From an uncultured Eubacteriales bacterium (lineage in GTDB: Bacteria; Bacillota; Clostridia; Oscillospirales; Acutalibacteraceae): a DNA stretch of 12,158 bases. Location of the stretch: positions 1 through 12,158 of the forward strand of contig ONRO01000074.1 of assembly GCA_900320235.1 (NCBI GenBank). The letters run 5' to 3'. A program made the translations under genes and the position numbers. The notes beneath the pieces are model-generated. The model had not been told where the DNA came from. It did not search any database and worked only from the letters and a program-made list of their open reading frames with translations. Positions within the stretch are counted from its first letter, which is position 1. Every line of letters starts with the position of its first letter. This document shows positions 1-6,551 of this stretch, one piece after another.

Positions 1-95
1 GGCTTCAGCAGGTGGCATTGAGCAGTATCGGTAACGGTCTGCCAAGATAGATGGCTGTTCACGACAGAACCCGGCTTATCGTCTCACTCTTTTTT
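1..95 (+). ncRNA. rnpB: RNase P RNA, 3' end (partial, 5' end outside window)
   Basis: This is the 3' end of the catalytic RNA of RNase P, which matures the 5' ends of tRNAs. Bases 59-80 carry the highly conserved 3' block with ACGACAGAACC and CGGCTTATCG, which matches from memory the E. coli M1 RNA 3' end. It is preceded by the expected GATAGATGGCTGTTC segment. The conserved block is followed by a T-run (90-96) and a hairpin terminator. No ORF fits the stretch: all three + frames stop by base 50. The exact mature 3' end is uncertain by several bases; the 5' part lies outside the window. Confidence 0.9.
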
Positions 96-104
96 TAATA
101 ATCG

Positions 105-130
105 GCGGTGCGTTTCTGTACCGCTTTTTT
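105..130 (+). terminator. Rho-independent terminator of rnpB
   Basis: A 7-bp stem (GCGGTGC paired with GTACCGC, one G-T wobble) has a 6-base loop and is followed by TTTTTT. It lies just after the RNase P RNA and 54 bases before the next start codon, so it should end rnpB transcription. Confidence 0.8.
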
Positions 131-184
131 ATTAACAGAGCAATTTTCGCATCAGTTTATTTTTTAAAGGAAGGAGATGCTCTC

Positions 185-919
185 ATGACAAAAGAAAAAT
201 TAAGAAATAAAGCAAAAAGAATCTCTAAGGATATGATTCTCATAAACATCGCAGTAATTCTTCTCGGTGTCTTTCTGATAATTTATCCATGGGGGGCTAA
301 AGAGATTATTTGCCGTGTTCTTGGCGGACTCCTCTCTGCATGGGGGGTTTTCAGGATATTCGACTTTATTATTACTAAAAGTAAAAAAACTAACAGTATT
401 GCCGGTATTCTTATCGGCTGCATACTACTCGGTATAGGAATATATGTTCTGATTTTCCCCGATTTTCTTGTCGGTATTCTTACAGCCCTGCTCGCAGTTA
501 TTATTTTTGTCTTTGCTCTGCTGAAATTACAGTATTCGCTCAGGTTCTCTCGCGAAAATTCCAGGCTTTGGGTAGTTCAGGCTGTTGCCGCTGTCATTAT
601 GATCGTCGCCAGTGTTATTGCATTTTTCAATCCTTTCGGCAAAGCCGGTAATTTCATAATGATTTTTATCGGAATAGCCCTTGTGATAAACGGAATCTGG
701 GATCTGCTTACGATATTCTATATCAAAAAGTTCCTCAGCAGGGCTGCAGAAAATGTATTCAGTGATTCTCCGGTTCAGGATTCATCAAAATTCGTTGATA
801 CATATGTTGTGGATGCCGACGGAAAAGTAAGCGACAGTTCATCTGACAGCTCAGGCAGCAACAGTCAGTATGTTGAAGTCAAGGTCATTTCAGAAAAATC
901 CGAGGGTAATTCAGATTGA
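185..919 (+). CDS. DUF308/HdeD-family six-helix membrane protein
   Basis: This is a predicted integral membrane protein of 244 aa. Six hydrophobic segments lie at about residues 17-36, 41-63, 73-92, 94-113, 128-148 and 155-179. They occur as repeated helix pairs with short charged turns, the pattern of the DUF308 (HdeD-like) family, whose members are linked to acid resistance in enterobacteria but have no assigned role in Firmicutes. After residue 180 there is a hydrophilic Ser/Asp-rich tail, probably cytoplasmic. The ATG is preceded by AAGGAAGGAG eight bases upstream, a strong ribosome binding site. It stands alone after the rnpB terminator and ends in its own terminator. I see no convincing promoter: only a weak TTAACA (132-137) with a poor -10. 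Family call is from topology and residue pattern; biochemical role unknown. Confidence 0.8.
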   Translation: MTKEKLRNKAKRISKDMILINIAVILLGVFLIIYPWGAKEIICRVLGGLLSAWGVFRIFDFIITKSKKTNSIAGILIGCILLGIGIYVLIFPDFLVGILTALLAVIIFVFALLKLQYSLRFSRENSRLWVVQAVAAVIMIVASVIAFFNPFGKAGNFIMIFIGIALVINGIWDLLTIFYIKKFLSRAAENVFSDSPVQDSSKFVDTYVVDADGKVSDSSSDSSGSNSQYVEVKVISEKSEGNSD

Positions 920-947
920 TAATATATCTTAAAAAACTATTTATCTC

Positions 948-980
948 AAAAAGCCGATGATTAATTTCACCGGCTTTTTT
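948..980 (+). terminator. Terminator after the DUF308 gene (bidirectional)
   Basis: The stem AAAAGCCG/CGGCTTTT has an A-C mismatch and then an extra TGA/TCA pairing around a TTAATT loop. It is followed by TTTTTT on the + strand. The A-run before it also makes it a possible terminator for - strand readthrough. It starts 29 bases after the stop codon. Confidence 0.8.
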
Positions 981-1103
981 AATTTGCTGTGCTGAACTTT
1001 TATTCCGATTGCAGATTATTTTTCAAAGCAGCTGATCGCTATTGAATACAGCGCTGCTCAGTTTAGCAGCAAAAATTCAAGAAATCCTTACAAAACAAAC
1101 AAA

Positions 1104-1141
1104 GCAACAGCGGAAAAAGTTCATCCGCTGCTGCTTTTTTT
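1104..1141. terminator. Bidirectional terminator between convergent genes
   Basis: An 11-bp stem (GCAACAGCGGA against TCCGCTGCTGC, one mismatch) encloses a 9-base loop. It is followed by seven T on the + strand, and by TTTGTTTGTTTTG when read on the - strand. It begins about 25 bases past the stop of the - strand gene at 1166 and gives a second stop for + strand readthrough. Between 981 and 1103 I see only a small GCTGCT/AGCAGC hairpin without a T-run, and no gene. Confidence 0.75.
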
Positions 1142-1165
1142 CAACAATTCAACCATACCAGCTGT

Positions 1166-1567
1166 TTATTTCAGCTTTTCGATTCTGATACCGTATTCCT
1201 CAGGAATACAGGCAATCGGCACTGACTTGTCCATATATCTTCTGCAAACCTCTTCATAGATAACATAAAGCGTCTGCACACCGTTTTCAAGAACAAAATA
1301 ATGCTTGATGTATGGAACAAGAAGAACAAGCAGCATTATAAACAGGACAAATAATGCTATCGTGGCTTTGAATACTATGGTCAGAAGTACAGCAACCGTC
1401 ACGATCGCAAATAAAAAAGTCACGATCAGATGTACAAATCTTTCATGCTGCCAGAACTGTATCTCTCTGATAAGCTCACGCTTGAAGGATTCAACATCTT
1501 CTATTTCCTGTCCGCTTTCAAGAAAGCTGCGCAGTCCTTTAATATATGCTTTCAGCTTATTTCCCAT
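1166..1567 (-). CDS. Small two-helix membrane protein, function unknown
   Basis: I do not recognise this 133-aa protein. Residues 1-43 are hydrophilic and rich in Lys, Glu and Arg, probably helical. Two adjacent hydrophobic helices follow (about 44-66 and 68-88) with almost no loop between them, so the pair is likely a hairpin with both ends in the cytoplasm. Residues 89-133 form a mixed soluble tail with two cysteines (C108, C120). The ATG at 1567 is preceded by AAGGTG at a 6-base spacing, so I prefer it. A GTG three codons upstream (1576) would add three residues but lacks a well-placed ribosome binding site. Its binding site overlaps the end of the acetyltransferase gene, whose stop is at 1578-1580, so the two are very probably translationally coupled. 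It ends before a bidirectional terminator. Confidence 0.65.
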   Translation of the reverse strand: MGNKLKAYIKGLRSFLESGQEIEDVESFKRELIREIQFWQHERFVHLIVTFLFAIVTVAVLLTIVFKATIALFVLFIMLLVLLVPYIKHYFVLENGVQTLYVIYEEVCRRYMDKSVPIACIPEEYGIRIEKLK

Positions 1568-1577
1568 TGCACTCACC

Positions 1578-2111
1578 TTATTCCCTGTCGGGTATCATTC
1601 TTTCCATAACATATTCCCTGCATATGAAGCCGTTTCCTATGTCATTGTCCTCTGAACGGACCTTTGTAAATCCGAGATGCTCATATACATTGATCGCAAA
1701 ACTATTATTTCTCTCAACTCTGAGAACCATCTTTTTGATATGCGAAAAGCCAAGCTCAGGTTTATTGAAAATAGCATCCATATGTGAAATGGTTTTCTTC
1801 GCCAGACCCTGCCGGCGGAATTCAGCCTTGATATACAGTCTTGAAACATAAAGATAATTGCTCTGTACAAGTACACACATATATCCTGCAAGCTGATTGT
1901 CTGACAGAAGCATATAATATATATATCCATCAGACATCTGTTTTTTCAGCGCAGTCCTTGACTGGTATTTTTCCAGCATATATTCTATCTGTTCTTTTGA
2001 GAAAATATCCTTATAATAATTCTGCCAGACATTATATGCAGCTTCCTCCACCTCAAGAATCTGCTTTTCTGTTACTACGGGCATTACATCAAATCTCATA
2101 TTCAATACCAC
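1578..2111 (-). CDS. GNAT-family N-acetyltransferase
   Basis: This is a predicted acetyl-CoA-dependent N-acyltransferase of 177 aa, near the usual GNAT length. The acetyl-CoA pyrophosphate-binding motif A is seen as RRQGLA (residues 99-104), following the beta-strand YLYVSRLYI. Motif B is seen as NNSFAINVYEHLGF (135-148), where the Tyr is the usual proton donor position. The substrate (protein, peptide, antibiotic or small amine) cannot be read from the sequence. The start is GTG, supported by AAAAGGTG five bases upstream; the first in-frame ATG (2099) is too far from this site. It forms a coupled pair with the downstream membrane protein gene. A possible promoter lies at 2349-2377, giving a long leader of about 230 bases that contains an inverted repeat. 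Confidence 0.85.
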   Translation of the reverse strand: MVLNMRFDVMPVVTEKQILEVEEAAYNVWQNYYKDIFSKEQIEYMLEKYQSRTALKKQMSDGYIYYMLLSDNQLAGYMCVLVQSNYLYVSRLYIKAEFRRQGLAKKTISHMDAIFNKPELGFSHIKKMVLRVERNNSFAINVYEHLGFTKVRSEDNDIGNGFICREYVMERMIPDRE

Positions 2112-2241
2112 ACATTCACCTTTTACGGGGAGGATCCGATAAACAGGCTTCGTTTAAAGTTAACGTAATCTCAATAATTAATACTGTTTAATTAATTTAT
2201 ATATTCATTTCGGTATCTGCCGAATTAACGAATATCCCCTA

Positions 2242-2277
2242 TTTCCTGCATGAATCGGTATAATTATTTGCAGGAAA
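2242..2277. repeat. Inverted repeat in the leader of the acetyltransferase gene
   Basis: Perfect 9-base arms (TTTCCTGCA and TGCAGGAAA) flank an 18-base AT-rich loop. No T-run follows on either strand, so it is not a standard terminator. It lies in the 285-base non-coding stretch 2112-2396, which otherwise holds the candidate promoter, a short TTCGG/CCGAA hairpin near 2209-2224 and a near-direct repeat (ATAACCGACA, ATAACTGACA). Confidence 0.6.
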
Positions 2278-2348
2278 CTTTTCTCTTCATGCAGATAACC
2301 GACAGTCCGATAACTGACAAAACCCGAAGCAGACTATCTGCAAACGGA

Positions 2349-2377
2349 ATTATCCGATGAAAAACTTTTATTTCCAA
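2349..2377 (-). promoter_or_regulatory. Candidate sigma-A promoter for the acetyltransferase pair
   Basis: Read on the - strand: -35 TTGGAA (2372-2377), 17-base spacer, -10 GATAAT (2349-2354). Both boxes match consensus at four or five positions with ideal spacing. It would start transcription near 2342. It is close to the end of the upstream gene (stop 2397), after which I see no clear terminator, so readthrough is also possible. Confidence 0.45.
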
Positions 2378-2396
2378 GGTACTCTTTCTTATTTAA

Positions 2397-2780
2397 TCAG
2401 TGATTATCTCTTTCGATCTTTCTTCTGTTGACGATCGTATCAACATGGAGATCTTCAGCATCTGAAAGCTGAAGAGGAGCTTTTTTCTTATAGGTATAAG
2501 GCTCGCTCTGACCATTTGTTTTGTAACTGTTCCAGATAAAGAACACTGTAAGACCAGTTGCAAGTATGCTGACTCCGACTGCAATAAGTATCTGTTTTCC
2601 ACTGATTTCAAACTTCAGCAGAGAAAGATTTTCTTCTGCATCAACACTCTGAACAGCTGCGGAAGTATTATCCTGCTGCTGATCCTCGGCTGCATACGCA
2701 CAGAAAGAAAATACTGACAGTGACAGCACAGCCATTATCATCAATGTAAAGAGCAAATATGCTTTTCTTCTCTTAACCAT
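2397..2780 (-). CDS. Small secreted/membrane protein, last gene of the SPFH operon
   Basis: I recognise no domain in this 127-aa protein. An N-terminal signal peptide (basic MVKRRK, hydrophobic core 8-28, AYA-A cleavage site near residue 30) is followed by a short acidic/Gln-rich outside segment of about 30 residues. A transmembrane helix (64-84) and a basic cytoplasmic tail of about 40 residues complete it. ATG 2780 shares one base with the stop codon of the preceding gene (TGATG), and AGGAGG lies nine bases upstream, so translation is coupled. A GTG at 2783 is an alternative start. The position directly after a TFIIB-type zinc-ribbon gene is where I recall related operons having a TPM-domain protein with the same signal-domain-TM plan. 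This protein keeps the ends but has no room for the domain. That comparison is inference. Confidence 0.7.
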   Translation of the reverse strand: MVKRRKAYLLFTLMIMAVLSLSVFSFCAYAAEDQQQDNTSAAVQSVDAEENLSLLKFEISGKQILIAVGVSILATGLTVFFIWNSYKTNGQSEPYTYKKKAPLQLSDAEDLHVDTIVNRRKIERDNH

Positions 2781-3850
2781 CACAGCAAACCTCCTATTAT
2801 CAGCATTATTATAAATACTACAACAAGCATTACCGCACCGAATATAGCAAGCTTCGCTCCGCTTACAGGAAGCTCTCCGTAGGTCTTGCCTGTCTGTCCG
2901 TTCATTGCATACATATAATCCTTGTCCTTATATTTAAAGGTCATAAGCCATACCGGCATGAGCGCATATTCCCAGCTCTCCTCGAGAGTTCTGAGCGTCA
3001 TATTATCGATACGAACTGAATCATATCCTTCGATTGACTCACGGTAGATCTTTTCTGCATAACTCTTGAGTTCAGCATCTACATCTGCCTGAGCTTCTTC
3101 TCTTTCAAGGTCACGCTTCTCTGCAAGGAAGCCTGAGAGATATGACATTGTAAACGGTCTTGCCTCATCATCTTCAAACGGATTTACATATTTGAGTGCC
3201 TTTTTATCCTCAGCACTCTTGAGTGCGCTGTGCGGAAAATGCTTGAAGTCTATTGTACCGCTGCGCTTTACTTTATAGATCTTCTTTTCCTCATATTCCC
3301 AGTCGCCCTCACGCCACGTTCTGCGTTTTTCAGCAGTAGCATTGACTCCGCCGTCCTTGAGCGAATCTACCAGCCAGTAGGGATAGTAAACGCCTTTCAT
3401 CATATCAAGCTGTGCATCTGACAGAAAATCTCCCGGAAGGAATTTTTTCTTTCCGCAGAAATCGTAGAATTTCTGTTTTGCATCCTTTTCTGAGATCTTG
3501 AAGGGAATTACAAGATTCGGTTTGAAGCTTCCTGCAAGTCTGTTTGAAAGAACTATCGGATTATGGCAATATACGCAGAAAGTTGCAGCTGTATTTGTTT
3601 CAGCAATTACCTCTGCTCCGCAGCTCTGACATACATACAGAGCTGGCTCTCCGAATTCATCATCTCCCTCTGTCTTTTCCGGTTCCGGCTTTGCTTCCTC
3701 ATTAAGCTTTTCGTCCAGTTTTCCAAAGTGCTTGATAAGCTCTTCCTCAGTATATTCACTGCGGCAATATTCGCAGGCAAATTTCAGTTTTTGCGGATCA
3801 TACTGCAGCGGACCGCCACAGTTTATACATTTATAAGACAATGCCTCCAT
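2780..3850 (-). CDS. TFIIB-type zinc-ribbon, tail-anchored membrane protein
   Basis: The protein has 356 aa from ATG 3850. Two zinc ribbons open it: CINC/CEYC (Cys 8, 11, 26, 29) and CQSC/CVYC (Cys 74, 77, 92, 95), joined by an acidic linker. A large soluble region rich in aromatics and charge follows, containing GVYYPYWLVDS and a repeat of the aromatic pattern near the end (ALMPVWLMTFKYK). The C-terminus is one hydrophobic helix (about 335-356) with no positively charged tail, so the protein is probably tail-anchored and faces the cytoplasm. It matches proteins annotated as TFIIB-type zinc-ribbon proteins and resembles B. subtilis YdjG in plan; it is not a transcription factor by any evidence here. 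A GTG at 3883 could add 11 residues but has no properly spaced binding site. The gene sits behind an intergenic hairpin after the SPFH gene. Confidence 0.8.
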   Translation of the reverse strand: MEALSYKCINCGGPLQYDPQKLKFACEYCRSEYTEEELIKHFGKLDEKLNEEAKPEPEKTEGDDEFGEPALYVCQSCGAEVIAETNTAATFCVYCHNPIVLSNRLAGSFKPNLVIPFKISEKDAKQKFYDFCGKKKFLPGDFLSDAQLDMMKGVYYPYWLVDSLKDGGVNATAEKRRTWREGDWEYEEKKIYKVKRSGTIDFKHFPHSALKSAEDKKALKYVNPFEDDEARPFTMSYLSGFLAEKRDLEREEAQADVDAELKSYAEKIYRESIEGYDSVRIDNMTLRTLEESWEYALMPVWLMTFKYKDKDYMYAMNGQTGKTYGELPVSGAKLAIFGAVMLVVVFIIMLIIGGLL

Positions 3851-3910
3851 ATTCAGACCGTGCCTTACGGCGCAGCCGCTCACCTCTTTTCATGTTTTTG
3901 GTGTTTCCTT

Positions 3911-3957
3911 AAATAAAGTAAGTTTATTGCCATGTTTTACCGTGACAATAAACTTAC
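3911..3957 (-). terminator. Hairpin between the SPFH and zinc-ribbon genes, possible attenuator
   Basis: Perfect 12-bp arms (GTAAGTTTATTG at 3918-3929 and CAATAAACTTAC at 3946-3957) enclose a 16-base loop that can add CATG/CGTG pairs. On the - strand it is followed by TTTATTT. It begins 38 bases after the SPFH stop. I find no promoter between it and the next gene, so it more likely reduces than abolishes downstream transcription, or protects the 3' end of the upstream message. Confidence 0.6.
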
Positions 3958-3994
3958 CATTTATTTTATTAATGACTTATCTGTTCAGATTTTA

Positions 3995-5401
3995 TCAGAC
4001 AAGATCTGCCTCATTGATCGGATCTCCGCATTCCGGACAGAATTTCGGAATCGGCTGTGACATATCCGGCTCATAGCCGCACTTGTCGCACTTGATCTTC
4101 TTCGGCTTTGCATCAGGACGCTTTGCTCCGCATTCTGCACAGAATTTGCCTGTGTTTGTTGCGCCGCATGAGCATGTCCATGTATTGCTTGCTGCCGGAG
4201 CCGGCTTCGGCTTTCCGCAGTCTGCACAGAACTTGCCCTTATTGCCTGTTTTGCCGCATTCGCATGTCCAGCCATCTGCTGCTGGTGCTGCTGCCTGAGG
4301 AGCTGCAACCGGCTGCGGTGCAGGCTGCTGCATCTGCTGCATTGGCTGCTGCTGCATCTGCTGCTGCTGCATCTGCTGCTGCTGCTGCATCTGCATCTGC
4401 TGCATATTAGCGTTGGAAGCATTGTTCATATAGCCTCCGGCAAAGTTCATACCCATTCCCATTCCGAGGAAACCGTTCATTGCTCCGCCTGCGTTTGAAC
4501 CTGCATCCTTCAGACCTTCGGAAATATTCTTCTGAACAAGAGTTTCTCTCATGCTCGGGTTGTTGAACATAGCAACCTTGTTTCTTTCCTTGAGCAGTTC
4601 CTTTGTTTCTTCGTCATAAGATACTGTGATACCAACCTCGCTGAGTGTGATACCTCTCTTATTGCTCCATGTATCCTTGAGAGCAGTTTTGAGAGCCTCT
4701 ACGAGCTTTGAGTTATACATACCGATCTGAGAAATTCTTACACCCTGAGCTGACAGAGTTGTAAGAGCTTCCTGAAGTGCCATAAGGAATTCGCTGTCCC
4801 ATCTCTGGTTGGCAAGATATTCCATATCTACCGGACGCATATTTGTTACATCAGATGTAGGAATGATAGTTTTATAGAAAACGATCGGGTCATTGATCTC
4901 GAGTGAGAACTTACCGAATGCTCTTACATTTACATCGATATCATAGTTTGCATCATAATAGTTGATAGGTGTCTTTGTACCGTATTTGATACCCTCAAGA
5001 GGTTTGAGGTTGATATATACAACACGCTGTGCAGTAGGTGTAACACCTGAGAATTTGAAACGGTTGAAAGCTTCCTTTATAGAATCACCGAACTGGCCGT
5101 TGAAAAGTGACGGCTGTGATGAATTCTTTACTTCAAAATAACCCGGCTCAGCTGTATAGTCGATAATTGCGCCGCCGTCGATAAGAAGCATCATCTGATT
5201 ATCATAAACATGAATGATAGAGCCGTTTGAAATATTATTGGCTGTACCCTTTGTGTTTGTGTTTCTCTTATCGTCTCTTGCCTTGCTGATACCAGGACAC
5301 ATTACCGTAGTAGCATCCATATCGCTGGGTTCAATGACTTCCAGCCATGAATCGGCAAGTGATCCGCCAACTGTGTTAATCGCAGCTTTGATAATACCCA
5401 T
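3995..5401 (-). CDS. SPFH-domain protein with Gln/Met-rich linker and three zinc ribbons (YdjI-like)
   Basis: The protein has 468 aa. Residues 1-290 form the SPFH (stomatin/prohibitin/flotillin-like) part of the type once called virion core protein, as in B. subtilis YdjI. It starts MGIIKAAINTVGGSLADSW and contains MMLLIDGGAIIDYTAEPGYF and a coiled region ending KELLKERNKVAMF. There is no transmembrane helix, so it probably binds membranes through partners. A Gly/Met/Asn-rich stretch leads to a Gln/Met tract (about 330-360) and a Pro/Ala linker. Three small zinc ribbons follow: Cys 380, 382, 392, 395; Cys 410, 412, 421, 424; and Cys 438, 441, 455, 458. ATG 5401 is preceded by AAGGAG. It lies 21 bases after the upstream membrane gene in the same operon. 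Expected role (inference): oligomeric scaffold of a membrane domain. Confidence 0.9.
   Translation of the reverse strand: MGIIKAAINTVGGSLADSWLEVIEPSDMDATTVMCPGISKARDDKRNTNTKGTANNISNGSIIHVYDNQMMLLIDGGAIIDYTAEPGYFEVKNSSQPSLFNGQFGDSIKEAFNRFKFSGVTPTAQRVVYINLKPLEGIKYGTKTPINYYDANYDIDVNVRAFGKFSLEINDPIVFYKTIIPTSDVTNMRPVDMEYLANQRWDSEFLMALQEALTTLSAQGVRISQIGMYNSKLVEALKTALKDTWSNKRGITLSEVGITVSYDEETKELLKERNKVAMFNNPSMRETLVQKNISEGLKDAGSNAGGAMNGFLGMGMGMNFAGGYMNNASNANMQQMQMQQQQQMQQQQMQQQPMQQMQQPAPQPVAAPQAAAPAADGWTCECGKTGNKGKFCADCGKPKPAPAASNTWTCSCGATNTGKFCAECGAKRPDAKPKKIKCDKCGYEPDMSQPIPKFCPECGDPINEADLV
4321..4402. repeat. CTG/CAG-type trinucleotide-rich tract inside the SPFH gene
   Basis: Imperfect runs of ctg and catctg encode the Gln/Met tract of the SPFH protein (CAG and ATG codons on the - strand). 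The longest pure run is five ctg units near 4375-4388. Such a tract can change length by slippage, which would alter the linker in steps of one residue without a frameshift. Confidence 0.8.
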
Positions 5402-5422
5402 TTTTAAGCATCTCCTTCATTG

Positions 5423-6226
5423 TCAGAACAACTTTTTCGTCATTCTGTTTTTTTCTTTTATATCCGTAAATGTCCATCCAAAGACATCCTCGGTCAGATT
5501 TTTTACGCCCGTTCCACAGAACTGACATACGGTAACATCCGACGAGCGAAGCGGCGCACCGCAGTTCGGACAGTTCAGTCCGATCACATCGATTGCTCCT
5601 GATTGTCTTGCAATCTCAGTATCAAGGATCCTTGCATATGAAGTCACATATACAGTTTCCTCAGCATAATCCTTACTTCCGCTCACAACTTTTCCATTAC
5701 TGTCCTCAGCATAATGCAGATATCCGACAGCGGACTGGAAGCGGATTATTACCATTCCACGTTCTCTTGTATATTCACTGATCACGGTTTTATGTATTAC
5801 TATATTATCGTAATACACCCTGATATTCTGTGAATTCACATCTCTTATTATTTCATTTGCTCTGTCAATAAGGCTTGGTGCAATTGCAAGCCTTTCAAGT
5901 GAAGAGGTATCCTGATCCTCCACGCTGTCAAGAAAAGACTTGATAAAAGTTTCAACCTGAGGTATCACAGGAGCAAGCTGAAAATCAGGAAAATCATTTT
6001 GTATCTTAGGAATATAAATCCTGTCCATACCGTTAAGTGATGCCGGATTTTTTCCTACCTGATTAGTCGAATTGATATCGCTCAGTATTCCCCTTGCATC
6101 AAGGTTCCATTCCCTCTGATATTTTCTGACCTTAGCTCTGATAACAAGAATTATTATAATAATAGCCACAACACCGAGGAAAAACAGTGCTGCAGTAACA
6201 AGTCCGATTATTGCGCCTGCATCCAA
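5423..6226 (-). CDS. Membrane-anchored protein with TIM44-like region and C-terminal zinc ribbon
   Basis: This is the first gene of the SPFH operon, 267 aa from a TTG start. A transmembrane helix at residues 5-30 is followed by a basic stretch (RAKVRKYQREW), so the body faces the cytoplasm. Residues 75-205 look like a TIM44-like/NTF2-type fold: an alpha-helical part (VETFIKSFLDSVEDQD) then beta strands (NIRVYYDNIVIHKTVISEY). A zinc ribbon (Cys 219, 222, 234, 237) lies near the end. The TTG at 6226 is preceded by AGAGGTG at a 7-base spacing. The frame stays open to a TTG at 6304, but that adds 26 residues with no binding site and puts a hydrophilic leader before the helix. The family name is moderately sure. 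It probably recruits the SPFH protein to the membrane (inference from the B. subtilis Ydj module). Confidence 0.75.
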   Translation of the reverse strand: MDAGAIIGLVTAALFFLGVVAIIIIILVIRAKVRKYQREWNLDARGILSDINSTNQVGKNPASLNGMDRIYIPKIQNDFPDFQLAPVIPQVETFIKSFLDSVEDQDTSSLERLAIAPSLIDRANEIIRDVNSQNIRVYYDNIVIHKTVISEYTRERGMVIIRFQSAVGYLHYAEDSNGKVVSGSKDYAEETVYVTSYARILDTEIARQSGAIDVIGLNCPNCGAPLRSSDVTVCQFCGTGVKNLTEDVFGWTFTDIKEKNRMTKKLF

Positions 6227-6307
6227 AATAGCACACCTCTCAAAATCATCTGCTTCAGGAAAAGCGGCCGCCCGGTAACTCAGGGAGAAGCAGTCCTGCC
6301 ACAATGC

Positions 6308-6313
6308 ATTATA
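6308..6313 (-). promoter_or_regulatory. Possible second -10 box for the SPFH operon
   Basis: A perfect TATAAT on the - strand lies about 82 bases upstream of the TTG start. The -35 region at 17-base spacing (TATGCT) is poor, so it may be chance in AT-rich DNA or a promoter that needs an activator. Confidence 0.3.
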
Positions 6314-6377
6314 GGATTAAATTTACAAAAAGCATAGAATCACAAATTATATTTTGTATCACATTACATACAATTGT

Positions 6378-6406
6378 ATTATACTATTTTCCGACACTAT
6401 TTTCAA
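6378..6406 (-). promoter_or_regulatory. Sigma-A promoter of the SPFH/zinc-ribbon operon
   Basis: On the - strand: -35 TTGAAA (6401-6406), exactly 17 bases, -10 TATAAT (6378-6383). This is the best promoter in the window. Transcription would start near 6371, giving a leader of about 145 bases before the TTG at 6226. The leader contains an inverted repeat (arms 6250-6256 and 6287-6293) around a GC-rich segment with GCGGCCGC. Confidence 0.8.
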
Positions 6407-6506
6407 GAGTTATTAATTATTTTTTAAAATTTGTACTTTAATAGTTTTCTTTTACTGAGATATACTAAAGAAATAACACTCCATATTATTTTCATTGGTA
6501 TTCAGC

Positions 6507-6546
6507 AAAAAATCCGGACAGCCGTACTACTTGTACAGCTGCCCGG
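6507..6546 (-). terminator. Terminator of the carboxypeptidase gene
   Basis: On the - strand a 14-bp stem (CCGGGCAGCTGTAC against GTACGGCTGTCCGG, with two G-T wobbles) and a 5-base loop are followed by ATTTTTT. It starts six bases after the stop codon, so the gene is transcribed as its own unit, separate from the SPFH operon. Confidence 0.9.
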
Positions 6547-6551
6547 TAATT

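Noticed and set aside
3..50. Possible C-terminal end of a coding region at the left edge
   Set aside because: The sequence is explained by the conserved 3' end of RNase P RNA.
3831..3893. 20-residue basic ORF (ATG 3893) overlapping the start of the zinc-ribbon gene
   Set aside because: Its AAGG is 11-12 bases from the ATG and there is no support beyond an open frame; it could be a leader peptide but chance is as likely.
4321..4402. CRISPR-like array
   Set aside because: It is a trinucleotide coding tract without unique spacers; no other region shows regularly spaced repeats with spacers.
6227..6304. Upstream extension of the first SPFH-operon gene to a TTG at 6304
   Set aside because: It has no binding site and crosses the leader inverted repeat. 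AGAGGTG before the TTG at 6226 decides the start.
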